The notes under the pieces were generated by a model. That model saw nothing but the letters and a program-made list of their open reading frames with translations, ran no database searches and was not told the DNA's origin. The position numbers and the translations under genes are program-made. From contig JANPWX010000215.1 in assembly GCA_024734555.1 (NCBI GenBank), positions 2,760,385 through 2,824,384 of the forward strand: a stretch of 64,000 nucleotides of DNA, in the 5' to 3' direction. Each line of letters opens with the position of its first letter. The stretch's first letter is position 1. Shown here piece after piece: positions 36,076 through 46,860 of the stretch. Origin of the DNA: Trochalopteron elliotii (Eukaryota > Chordata > Aves > Passeriformes > Leiothrichidae).

Positions 36076-36757
36076 GGAAGTGTTTTATGAGGTGATACTG
36101 TACTTTCATGTGTGTGTGTAATGGAACTCAGTAGCTCAGCAAAGTTGGTCTAATGCAACAAGCATACAGTCTTAAAATGCTGAGCGAAAAAACTCTGAGA
36201 CACCTGCACTTGGAACCTTAAAGCAAAATTAAGTTAGAACAAATGTTGGCTATGTTTCAGTATGTATTTCTCTGCTTGGCAAAATCTAAATTCATGAAGT
36301 TAAGAGTAGGAAATGTTACACTTTTGATTTCTAGGGTTTGGTTTTTTTTAATTACTGTCTTTCCCTCTCTCACTCCCAGTCTGAAAGAGGGATGAGAAGC
36401 AAAGGAGGGAATCTAATAAAGCCAGGCTCTGATTTTTATACTGTGAAATAATGCAGTAATAATGGCCAAAGACAGAAGCTGCTGCTTCTTAATCTCAGGA
36501 TTTACATGGTTCTGGAAGTATCATCTGTAAGCCTGGCCAGAGCTGACTGAAGATGGGTGAACTGAACAAAGGTGAGCCACAGAAACCTTTTCAGAAGTCT
36601 TATGTATACATAAGTGTGTCAGTCTATACCTGACTGTTATTGCCACATCACCCTGGTCTGTGAATGAGACATGAGCTGCACCAACTACAGCAATGCCAAA
36701 TTTATTGTCAGCTGGCCCTAAGAATGAAGAATTTGCTCTCTGGGGCCTCATATATTT
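36076..36757. other. Unique noncoding DNA
   Basis: No gene is recognised. A short TG run lies near 36108-36118. Overlapping plus and minus frames between 36521 and 36948 are chance. Confidence 0.5.
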
Positions 36758-36797
36758 GGGGGGGAGGGGGGTGCAGTAGAGGGATAGGGAGTGGGGG
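36758..36797 (+). other. G-quadruplex motif
   Basis: Runs of seven and six G separated by one A (36758-36771), a nine-base spacer, then GGG, GGG and GGGGG at 36781-36797. The last four runs, or the split long runs, satisfy a relaxed quadruplex pattern. A purine-rich GGAGGGAGGGAGGAAGGAAGG stretch follows about 480 bp further on, near 37268-37290. Confidence 0.75.
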
Positions 36798-37107
36798 ATT
36801 AGGATTAAAGTGGTATGGCAATTTGACAGTGTTGCATGTCAAATTCTGCCTTTCTAAGGCAATGGTAACCAAGGACCAGAAGGATCAGAAACCTTTCCTT
36901 GGAAGGGATTGTCTGTGCTTCGCTTTTAAAAATAAAATAATGAAGTAAAGCTTGTACCTTTCTTTTAATCAGACACTGGTAACATGTTGATGCCTTTCTT
37001 TTTTAGAGAAAATCCTAGAGATTAGATCATATGTTCAAATCCTTTCTTTGCAGAAGGTAAGCAATGATGTATTAGGCCATAGGAATGCCTAAAAATATAT
37101 CTGCTTC

Positions 37108-37205
37108 TATAACCCAGTAGTCAGGGTATTTGGCTTACAGAAGCCTTGAGCCCATTGCCAAAGCTGTATTTCAGTCTTTCACATCATCTTGTCGTTGGAA
37201 AAAAG
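37108..37205 (+). mobile_element. Possible MIR-like SINE relic
   Basis: 'ATAACCCAGTAGTCAGGGTA' resembles the A-box end of MIR-type SINEs (tagcccagtggttagggc). It is followed by 'CAGAAGCCTTGAGCCCATTGCC' where a degraded B box would be expected, and a 'TTTCAGTCTTTCACATCATCTTG' tail. Divergence is high and a chance match is possible. Confidence 0.38.
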
Positions 37206-39199
37206 GCATAAAAGTTATCTCCAATAAATCAGTGTTCAGTATCATCGCTCCTTTCATTCTTCACAGTAGTGGAGGGAGGGAGGAAGGAAGGAGAGCACCT
37301 ACAAGGTGAGCAAGCTGGTTCATAGGCCATCAGACAGTGGAATAGCTGGCACACACGGGGTTAAATCTCTGTGAGCAAAGGAGATTATTTCACTTCAGAC
37401 TGTGTTCTAAGTAACTTTTTTAAGTGGTGTGGAACTGCAGTGTATAGGAATGTTCAGATGCAAGTGTAAACTGAGATGAAATGCTAGCTCTTTATTAAGG
37501 GGAGATTTAGAGGGTGTGGGGTATGTACTTTTATTCCGTCCTAATATTTTCTTGGTGAAAGCATACATCTTTGGAATGGCCTTTTGATCGTGTTGAATGC
37601 ATAGCTTCTATGTATTCAGGCATGCAGATTTTGCAAAATGAGGAGGGCAAGTTTCAAACAGATGTCTTGAGATGTCTTATTAAATATCATGATTGAAATT
37701 AAGAAGGTTGTGATGCTGATAATGAGGGGTCTCCAACTGCTTTCTGCCCATGAATAATGTTCACTAGTTTTCCACAGATTTTGGACTTGTATTTAAAGAA
37801 GTTCTAATCAGAATCAAAATGGCCCTCTTTGAAATAACAGATTTAACATTTTAGTGGTTTTTTTAAGTGCATTGATCTCTTTGGCAAGCTGCAAAGGTTT
37901 AAAAAAGCAGTTGAAAGAAAGAGAAGTTTTTGAACTTGTGGATAAAAAAAGAAAGGAAAAGTATGCTTTTTGAGTGTAAATGAATACATTTTTCCACATT
38001 CTTACCCTTCTAAGGAGTAGAGGGCATTTAGTTCATTCCTCAAGTGGAGGAGAGAAACATGGTCTAAGTATTCTCAAAATTGCTGAGAATTGAGTATACA
38101 GTGAACACTTGGTCAGGACCCTGATCTCTCCTGTAGTGCACATGCTGCTGGCAGTTATTGAAAATCTTCATCCTCTCCTCCTGTTGTATTCTTCCAACTT
38201 CTGAGTGACATTTGCCCTTGATAAGGCCAAAATGAAATTCAATGCCCAGACATTGGGATTTTCTATTTTTAAATGCTAAATTGTACCTGTTCAGTTAACA
38301 CTGTAATAATCACTTACAGGTGACTTTATTTTGGTTTTTTTCCTTGCCTTCATTGTATTGCAGTTGATAAATTACTTCAGTCCCACATTTAAAAGACATA
38401 GGAGGTTCTGTAGCATTCCAAAAATGATTTTGAATTTTAAAGTGTCTGTAGCTTTTCAACAGAGGTTAAGTCCCTGGGTAAATACCTCACTGTTAATCAT
38501 AAATGTGACATTACTTACATAATTCAGTCAATCTAAAATAGGGAAAAGGCAGAAAAGTTGTTTACAAGCCAAAGTATTGCAACAACAAGACCATATTATG
38601 TTGACAGACTGATTTCTTGAAAATTCTATTCTAAGTACAAAATCAGTTTATGGAGAATACAAGATCTAAAAAGGGAGACACTCAGTTATCAGTGAATGAT
38701 AATTACTTTTTATCATCTGTTTGCTGAGAAAACAGGAGCAGTTAGGGCATCGCATCTCTTACTGCACTTATTAACCTCAACTTGCAAGCCAAACTCTTCA
38801 CAACACAAGATACTGAAGCTAATCATGGACTTGAAAACCCTCCTAATATGGGGCACTGTCAGGATAATAATCTTTTGACATTTAGTTTTCTACTTTATTA
38901 CTAGTTTCAGCTCAAATATTTAAATATAAAATTTTGGCCACTGTTTTTTTTTCCCTCCATTTAATTAATTACTTTCTACTTTTCTTACTTACATAATAGA
39001 TTAACATGACTCAGTTCAGCTGTCTTCCTTATTATAGAAAACTGTGCTTTTCCTAGGGCTGTGAGCCATGCCATGTGTCTGTTTACCTGAAAGAACCAGT
39101 GAGAGTGCCCTTTTCTTCCTCACTGATCAGTTTAGGCAGCATCTGCTATTGCAGCATGACCTCTGCCTATTCTGTAACATAGCCACAGGACTTAAATTA
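37206..39199. other. Unique AT-rich noncoding DNA
   Basis: No gene is recognised. Open frames of 60-65 codons only. A 7-bp inverted repeat (ATTCTCA ... TGAGAAT) lies near 38071-38091. Confidence 0.55.
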
Positions 39200-39366
39200 G
39201 TTGTAAGGAAAAACTTTTTGACAATGAGGGATGCAAAATACTGGAATATATTTCCTAGGTGGTAGATGCCCCATGCCTGGAAACATCCCGTGTCAGGTTG
39301 GACAGGACTCTGAGCAACCTGATGTAGATGAGGATGTCCCTGCAAGTCCCAAACTATTCTATGATT
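39200..39366 (+). mobile_element. CR1 LINE 3' end
   Basis: A short, 5'-truncated CR1 copy in forward orientation. Expected 3' phrases occur in order: 'aaggaaaaactttttgacaatgaggg', 'gatgccccatgcctggaaacatc', 'caggttggacaggactctgagcaacctgatgtag', 'gatgtccctgcaagtcc' and the terminal 'ACTATTCTATGATT'. A single octamer-like unit remains. The open frames across it (39068-39265 plus, 39127-39345 minus) derive from the repeat and are not genes. Divergence is moderate. Confidence 0.93.
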
Positions 39367-41912
39367 AAAACTGATCTGAACTGCTCATGAGTTGCAGCTG
39401 GCTTGTCTTGCTGTCTGCGCATCTCCCACCTGTGCACTGAGGCATGCCCCTTCTCAAGAATGCATTAAAGAAACCAGTTTGGGACAATTGGACATTTAAG
39501 AACTACTACAGAGGGATGAATATAAATGTTTAAATCATAAATATAAATGTTTGAAGAACTGGAGCACATCTTGCCTAGTGGCATTTGTCTCATAAGAGCA
39601 AATCATCCACCCAAGGAATTCTGCTTAGATGCTTGCAGCAGTCATCTTAGTTTTTACATATACTGTGAGTGTCTTTTTAAAATCTCTGTTCATCCCTTTC
39701 CTAAACAACACCACCACAGAGATAATTAGAAAATTATGTAATAAAAATTTCAATAAGGTAAGGCACTGAAGTAATATGGTTCTGATGCATACATTTCTCT
39801 GAAATGGTTAACCCTGACTCAAAAATTTGGGTTTCAATTCCACTTTTACCCATTATACTTTGGTAAAGGTACATCTTCTTTAAACCACAGTAGTACTTTT
39901 TTCTTTCCCCTTCCTCACATATTCTCCAGATATTTTTTCCTCTGGCATAAAACTCTTTTGGCTTGTATAGTAAATCTGAGTTGCCTGAGGTGGTGTGAGG
40001 GCAAAGTCTTTGTCTCCGTTCCCTAAAAGCACTGACTATGACTATGAACAGCTTTCTTTTTCAGAAAGTGATAGTGACTCCTTTCGTCGATTGTCCATTC
40101 TACGCCATTTTCCGGCCTTGTCTTAGCTGTTAATACAGAAGCAGATAAATCACCACATTTTGTAATTCAACTAACATTTCATTTTTTGATTTAAGACACA
40201 GGCCTCAGTTTCTGCTGTTTTGCTGTCAAGAAAGCACTTCACCTGTCCTTGCACAAGACACAGGGTGATCAGACAGAAGCAAGAGCCACAGCTGTGCCAA
40301 AGTCATTATTCCCAGCAGTGAATTTCTTGGTAAGCACTTGGAAATAGTTGGCTGGTGGTTGGTGCCAGAGGTCTGACAAAAGTAGTGATCTTTTTAATTA
40401 AATGTACCAAAAACAGTATTTCTAAACTGTATCATTGGTACAATAAAACAAGAAGATACCAAATGTTTCTCTTGAATTAGGAGAAGCATTGTCTTGGTTA
40501 TCTGTTCTTCTACTTAATCCTTTGAAAAATACAGAGCAAATCAACTGCCTGCACTACATCAGCCCCACTAAAGCAATCTGCATTTGCTGAAATAGTTTTG
40601 CAAAGGTGTGAAAGTAGGGGAGATGCTTAAAAACCTCACAGCTTTATTGTGTTTCTGATTTACAAACATCTAACTTTCAACCTTTACACTTCTCTCTTTT
40701 TCCCTGCTCATTACATAATATAAGAGGTGCATCAGAAGGTTTATTAGAGTTTATTAGTTTGTTAGAGTAAGTTGCAGGCCCCAGAGTAAGTAAATCAATA
40801 GGTAAAATCCTCTGACTACTGGATGGATAACTCGGGGAATAATTACCCATAAATTTGTAGAGTTAATCTGGATACACTAAATATAGTGTGGTTTTGCCTG
40901 CCAGTCTTTTACTTCAACTTGACACCCTGTTCAGCCATTAAAAATAAAAGAAAAATGCAAAAGGTAAAATGAATCAAAAGAGATCTTTGGGCTTATATCA
41001 TACTTTTTAGATATAACACTTCTCTTAGAATGCTTCAATTAATATAATACTGTAAAAATCATAATTATTCAGGACTCTTTACTGCATTTAGCCTCACAGT
41101 GAAAAGCTTCAAATTGTATGATGATTTTTCTCATCCTAGTTATTTGCTTGAGAAGGAAACTAACTTTATGTGTTAATTTAGATAAATACAGAGTTTGGGT
41201 TTGTTTTTTCTTTTATAGCCACAACACCAGACATTTGTATTGCTCATGAAAGTTTAATTCTTGATCCATTATTATTTTTACTCTGTGTTAATAATGTATT
41301 AGATGTGCTTATTGCCTATCTGTGGATGTATAGATGGGTACACTTTGGTTAGAGCAGTCAGAAGTGTTGCTGAGATCACCCTCACTCCAAACGGATTCTA
41401 ATGCTTATTGGTTTCATGTTTTAAGAAAAATGAGTCAGTGCATGAAGGAATTTTATTCAAGATGTACTTATTAGATATGTTGCCTCAGTGAAGGTTATAG
41501 TTTCAGTATTGATCAAACCACTCTCCCCTAGTGTACAGATGATTAATTCCCTATTAACTCCTAAGAGAAGACTAACCTAAAGTGTACACTTTAACGAGTG
41601 GGACTGCTTCCTCCAAAGTGCACACAACCCCCCTTATTAAAAGCAGCTCCCCAAATGCATTTTGTGTGGTACCTGCTAACCTTGACCTATTATTTCTATT
41701 CAGACAATACTTTTCCCTGATTTTGCCAAATAATTCTGCTTTATTCTTGTTGTAAATTATACCAGACATGGGCTTTTTCTCATTTTATATATCTCTTCTT
41801 ATAGTAGTGTGTTTAGAGCTGGTTTCAAAAGCCAGACAAAGTTTTTAAAAATTGTGATCTGGAAAATTTTGCTGATATTAGAAGTTTCTTTCTGACAGCT
41901 GTTAATTAGTAG
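39367..41912. other. Unique noncoding DNA
   Basis: No gene is recognised. At 39805-39845 'GAAATGGTTAACCCTGACTC' and 'TTTGGGTTTCAATTCCAC' are faintly MIR-like (A-box and B-box regions). A perfect 16-bp palindrome, TAAAGTGTACACTTTA, lies at 41578-41593 and holds two inverted AAGTG/CACTT half-sites of NKX2 type. Near 40740-40765 TTTATTAGAG-like words repeat. Confidence 0.5.
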
Positions 41913-41939
41913 CCAATGGGAACAACATGTATATAAATA
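41913..41939 (+). promoter_or_regulatory. CCAAT/TATA-like pair
   Basis: AGCCAATGGG (CCAAT at 41913-41917) is followed 12 bp later by TATATAAATA (41930-41939), a full match to the TATA consensus TATAWAWR. The spacing is tighter than usual in vertebrate promoters, where CCAAT normally sits 60-100 bp upstream. No recognisable exon follows. In DNA this AT-rich a TATA word is common, so promoter activity is doubtful. Confidence 0.2.
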
Positions 41940-43899
41940 TAACAAGTTTTTGCACTGGCCGAGTCTAACTTGTGAACCTGTGTTTGTGCATTCCTAAAGC
42001 AAAGTATTTTGACTAATGGCTATTCTGAGATTCTCTCAGTTGCACCTGTTATTATGTACATGAGGCCTAGGATAACCTGTTCTTCAGCCAAGTGATTTCA
42101 TGTTTCATGTAACATTTGAAATACCAGTAGTGACCTGAGTACCATCACCAGAAAACTTTGTCATGTAGATCTCTGTCAGAACATGGAGAGGCTCTTGATT
42201 CTACATGGTCTCAGTGATTTTTGTCTTGCTGAGGGAGTGACAAAGTGGAAAAGCTGGGATTTCAGGATTTTTGCACTTGCTTTATGTATGTATGGGAAAG
42301 TTCAGAATAGTTGTGGTTTCATCCTTCTGCAGCATAAAGAAAATAAGTAACCCAAAGCACCCCAAAGTACCATCAACCATGAAGGTTAATACTTTCAGTT
42401 GCAGGCATATTTCCCAATTGCTCACCAGTTTGTCATACATCAGCTGATGCCAGTAAAACTGTTTCTGCAAGATGTGTGTTTAGAAGAAAACTTGATCACA
42501 AGAGTGAAACTCTAACGGAATATTCAACTTGATTAGTGCTATGATTAAAATATTGCCAGTCTACGTAATGTTTAGTTTTTAATTACTTCTCTAAAACTTG
42601 ATATAATTTCCGTGGTATTGGGCACGATCCAGTCTTCACAAACTATTGTTATGTGTGAACCTTACAAGCACACAGTTTTGTATTTTCTTGCAGAACATGA
42701 ATGAAGCTGTGGGTTAGTGTGAACCTATTACTCATTGCTGTGGCACCTCATGAGATGCTAACCCATCAAGCATTAGGCTAATTACTAAGTCAAGGCTCTT
42801 TCTGTGGACATTTCTGTAAGGGTTCCAGCAAGTCTCACAAACTAAGATTATTTGAGGGCGTCAGAGGATTGGTGCATCCTGCAGCAAGAGTTAAATAAGC
42901 TCAAATTGAGATAGATTTGCAGTGACATTACAGAGAAGTAGGGAAGGGAAGTATTTTCCTTTAAATTTTATGTTTTAAATTTTTCAATATTCCCCTTTTT
43001 CTAACAAGCTGCTTACCATATGTTACTGTTTTAAAACGTTGGAACTGAATAGTATAGGAAATTTTAGGTAAAATGAGAGTTTAGGTCTTCAGTTAGTAAA
43101 CATCCTAACTTGTGTGATGAGTATTTTTAGTTGTGAAGTAAAATTAAGGTCCTACCTCTAATGGCAAACATTTTGAACAGGGCCAGTTTCTTTTATTCAG
43201 AACTCTTTTAATGCAAGAAATTTAGAACTAGTTTTATAATCCACGAAAATAAATTGAGGGATACAATGATAATGTTTACTGGTTTTGAACAGCATCTGTG
43301 TCCTGAACATAGTTTTCTGCTCTTATCCAAATATTTTCTACAAATAAAAAGAATTTGGATTCTTTAAAAACATTTCAAATTAATTTAAGACATTCAGATT
43401 TTCTTGATTTGACAACACTATTATGTTTTTTGGTTCTCTGAACATAACCTTTAAAAACAGGCTTCTAGAGCAAAAAATTGAAATTATGAATTTCAGGTAA
43501 ACTTCCTGAAATATTCTATGATGTTTATTTTAAACATTTTAGATTGACAGTCATATTTAACATATTGTGAACATAAGAGATTGAAAATCAATATTCAAGG
43601 ACAATATAAGTTCAAAAACATGATACATTAAATTTTTTGCAATATATTTTTATATATATTTCATTATTCATTACTCTATTTGTCATTTTAAGGGTAGGAA
43701 AAGCCCCAAAACATCTTCAAAGTCTGCTTATGCATGGCTTAAACTCCTCTTTACTTCTGAAGTGCATAAATGATTTTCAAACAGAAAACACAAATATATA
43801 TATATATATAGATACATATATAAAATTTCCATAATTAGACAGTTCATGGCAGTAACATGTTCACTGCCTTACTTTTAAAACAGCTTAAAGAATCATGGT
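41940..43899. other. Unique AT-rich noncoding DNA with a TA run
   Basis: No gene is recognised. A short (TA)n run lies at 43794-43810, next to T- and AT-rich sequence at 43636-43665, and falls inside a chance frame at 43637-43834. Confidence 0.55.
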
Positions 43900-44525
43900 T
43901 TTTGAACAGAACTCATCTGTAAGACCATCTTGCTCCCTGTCTAGCACTTGCAATAGAAGAAGGCCTCAAGCCTGGTCACTAAGTGTGATTTCCTTCCCTA
44001 ACATCCACAAATGACAGATGAAGGACAATAGAGGGTTCATCCCCACCTATCTCCCTTAGTATCTGCTTTTGGATATGGTTGTCCATTGTTTTGTTTCACC
44101 TCTTCTTAAGATGTTGTTTCCTCCAACTCTGTCTTTGGCAGGAAGTTACACAATCAATACCCTTTGCATAAAGAAGAATTTTCTTGTTTTACTACAAGTT
44201 GAATTGAATTTCAGCAGGCAACCCTGCATTTAGGTACGTCTAGGTAGCTGTCTCTCCTTCAAGGCAGCTGCACCATGCCCTTAGTAATTTTATTTGTTCT
44301 TCTCTTGCTTTCTCTGACTCTGATATGTCCTGCAGGTACGGAGAGCACTGCATGCAGTTGATAGTGTCAGCATTATATTTTATGTTCATCCTCAGTTATA
44401 TTCTTGTTGATGCCCAGCATTTCCTTGTTGGCTTTTCTTTTTGACATCTGTTGGACTTTGAGCTGATGCTTATAGAGAACTATCCATGATGGTTCTGAAA
44501 TCTCTCTCTTCTGAGTGGAACATCT
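43900..44525 (-). mobile_element. Old amniote-type CR1 LINE 3' region
   Basis: Read on the minus strand, an ancient and heavily diverged CR1 is recognisable over about 600 bp. In order it shows 'atggatagttctctataagc' then 'atcagctcaaagtccaacag'; 'gccaacaaggaaatgctggg' then 'catcaacaag' (CR1: aataaaatgctaggaatcattaag); 'aactgcatgcagtgctctcc' (tactgtgtgcagttctgg); 'aagggcatggtgcagctgcc'; 'gaaaattcttctttatgcaa'; 'tgtaacttcctgccaaagac'; and near the end 'gctagacagggagcaagatgg' (gctagatggacc) before 'gttctgttc'. This covers the C-terminal end of the reverse-transcriptase ORF and the 3' untranslated region. Reading frame is destroyed: the 74-codon minus frame at 44373-44597 is only a remnant that keeps a NKEMLGINKN-like fragment. 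It is of the older amniote group common in turtles and crocodilians, unlike the two young-looking avian CR1 ends. Boundaries are approximate. Confidence 0.82.
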
Positions 44526-45309
44526 CCAATAAAAGAATTTCATGTATCCTAAACAGAGTACAGGGCATAAAGAAGTTAAAATATAGAACTCTTTCATAAG
44601 GAAAATCTACTGATTGCAAGGCAGATTTCAACAGTAAATTTGAAAGAGTGTTTAGAAAGGAAGGCTGTACCCCCTGTAAGTAACAGTTCTGTCTGTGAAA
44701 GGTTACTATTTAGATAGATAATATATCAGAGTATCTATACATAAGGCTTTTCTCTGAGGAGCTCACAAAAATTATTTGACATTTTATCCTATCAAATGCT
44801 CAGTATACTAATACAGAAGCCTTCTATTTGCCTTTTGTGCAAGATGAATGGCACTTGCTGTAGCCACATTACATCATAATACAGCATTTGGTCAATGATC
44901 GGTGTTTTTAAACTGCAGGATCAGTTCAATGCAAATATCACAGAATAATTGCTTAACCTATCTTCCCCTTGTTCAGAGCTCGTCAGTGTTAAGTATAAAA
45001 TGAGCCAGGGTTATGATTTCTGCCAAATCAATGAAACCAAAGGATTTGTGACCAAAGCCTTAATTGTCTTAACAAGAGCATGTATGCCTCTCAAACTAAT
45101 GAATCATCAAGTATTATTGGCTTCCTTTCCCTTAAACCTTTTGAATAATGCAGATTTTTAAATAGAAGGGTAAATGTTATGTGTGTTAACAGTTTTACAA
45201 ATTAGCTGTGATTTTGTACTTTGGACTATGACACTCATTACTGGACTTGTGTCTTGCCATTTTCATTTATCTGTGACTAATGTGTCAAGATCAACTGATT
45301 CTGCATTTT
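44526..45309. other. Unique noncoding DNA
   Basis: No gene is recognised. Frames at 44949-45161 and 45174-45383 are chance; the second runs into the T/G tract to its right. Confidence 0.55.
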
Positions 45310-45383
45310 TGTTGGGCTGTTGTTTGGTTTTGGGTTGGTTTTTTTTTGTTTTTTTTTTTTTTTTTTTGTTTGTTTTTTTTTAA
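45310..45383 (+). repeat. T/G-rich tract with long T run
   Basis: TTGGG and TTGG words give way to an almost pure T tract with isolated G. It could be the reverse-strand A-tail of a decayed insertion, but nothing recognisable lies next to it. Confidence 0.88.
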
Positions 45384-46109
45384 TGTCTTCAGTGTGTACA
45401 ATCCAAGAGGTTAAGTCAGAATTACTAGTCACATCCATGAAATAGATAAACAGATCTTACTGATCCACATCTGACCAGTGATGAGTTTGTTCAGATTTAG
45501 TGTAAAACCCGTGAGCTGGGGTAAACATTTGTGTGCTTGAGATTCTTGTAAGAGCACCTATGTTGTGAGGAAGTTGATTCTCAAAAAGCCATGGCCTTTG
45601 TGCTCAGAAAACTGTATTTGCATACACAAAAGTTGTGTATCAGGATTGGAAGAAATTCTTCTGTTTACTGGTGAGCTGTAGAAGAGGGAAAAAGAGAAAA
45701 AGGAGGTGAAGATAATTTACAACAAAAAAAGGGTGCAAATCTTTCCAAAATTTACAATGGGGGTGATGGTATGTTTCTTCTACACAGCATTTTCATTTGT
45801 AACTTTCAATTTCTGGCTCAATTGAAAAATGTGACTATACGTTTTTTTTTTCTTTTACAAAATGCTTAAAGTTATTTAGCAGTACTTTCTATATTAGAGT
45901 AAAATCATGGATTTATATGCTTTGATAAGTTAAAGGCTATACAAGGGTCTCAATGTGTACCCTTGCCCTAAAGAAGCCTTCTGTTCTGAAAATTGCTCAA
46001 AAGTGTTGGCTTTATGATTATGAATGGTAGTTCTTGCATAATATCAAAATGTGTGCAGAAGTCTTCAGCAAAGTACTTAAAACTATGAGCAGCACCTCTA
46101 AAGCACATA
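45384..46109. other. Unique noncoding DNA
   Basis: No gene or repeat is recognised apart from a short T run near 45841. Confidence 0.55.
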
Positions 46110-46244
46110 TTCAGCACTGGTTAGGCTGAATTTAGGAAGGGTGTTGAGATGCTCAAACACATCCAGAGAAGGGCAACAAGGCTGGTGAATGGTCTGAAGC
46201 AAACCCAGAGCATTCACAAGAGGAATGGCTTAAAGGATTGGGAC
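46110..46244 (+). mobile_element. Internal CR1 LINE fragment
   Basis: The phrases 'ggaagggtgttgagatgctc', 'acatccagagaagggcaacaaggctggtga' and 'atggtctgaagcaaaccc', ending '...ggcttaaaggattggg', match in order the CR1 segment at the end of the reverse-transcriptase ORF (tccagagaagggcaacgaggctggtgaagggtctggagcac ... ctgagggagctggg). The real CR1 3' end is not attached, so the copy is truncated at both ends. It is in forward orientation and moderately diverged. Confidence 0.88.
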
Positions 46245-46609
46245 AACAAACCCTGCATGTGAAAAATGCCTAGGTGAAGATCTTGGTGCTAGTGTTAGCT
46301 GCCTAAGGGCAGTGAAATCTAAGAAAGTGTAAGTGATTTTAGAAAAGAGATGATCCATCAGATTTATGAACAATATAAGCAGTATGGAAATCACTGTTTC
46401 TAGTACAGCAACATAGAATTTTCAATAGATTTTCTTCTTAATCCACATGTCTCTGTGAAAATGTGCATGTGAGGAGATATTCATCTATTTGTGCAAACAA
46501 GTAATTTTCAGCTAGATGGTACCTTTGGTAAATCTACCCAAACTTTACTGATGCAAGACTTACATCCTTTTTCTCTGATAGTGGTAGAACTGTTCTGACT
46601 AATAAGCTA
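46245..46609. other. Unique noncoding DNA
   Basis: No gene is recognised. A further CR1 extension into this segment could not be confirmed. Confidence 0.5.
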
Positions 46610-46860
46610 GAAAATAAGGTCATCTTCTGGTGTTTACTGACATGCATAATGTCATTAATTTCACTGAGGGGCTTTGCATAATGAAGTATCATTCCTCAAT
46701 TTATAGTGTAAGTTAAAACAGTAGCAATAATCCCAACTGAAATTCCAAATGCAATTAACACTATACATAGTCTGAAACACGAATGATATCTCGTTCATAT
46801 TTTATCAACTGTTGATATTCAAAGCTCGTAAAATTTCATCCTGCCATAAACTGTTCATGC
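46610..46860. promoter_or_regulatory. Possible conserved noncoding element
   Basis: The block contains closely spaced octamer/POU-type and homeodomain words (ACATGCATAATGTCATTAA, CTTTGCATAATGAAGTATC, AAATGCAATTAACAC, TTCATGCTTAATTC at the right edge), TTTATCAACTGTTGAT with a CAACTG E box, and two CpGs (CACGAATG, CTCGTAAA). It has no open frame and no repeat similarity. The word texture resembles a POU/SOX-type enhancer, but this is inference without alignment. Confidence 0.33.

Noticed and set aside
39068..39345. Open frames over the CR1 end at 39.2 kb
   Set aside because: Derived from the 3' untranslated region of CR1.
39805..39845. Possible MIR relic ('TTTGGGTTTCAATTCCAC')
   Set aside because: The match is short and diverged; noted in the background entry only.
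41913..41939. CCAAT plus TATA words as a true promoter
   Set aside because: Spacing is wrong, no exon follows, and such words are frequent in AT-rich DNA; kept only at low confidence.
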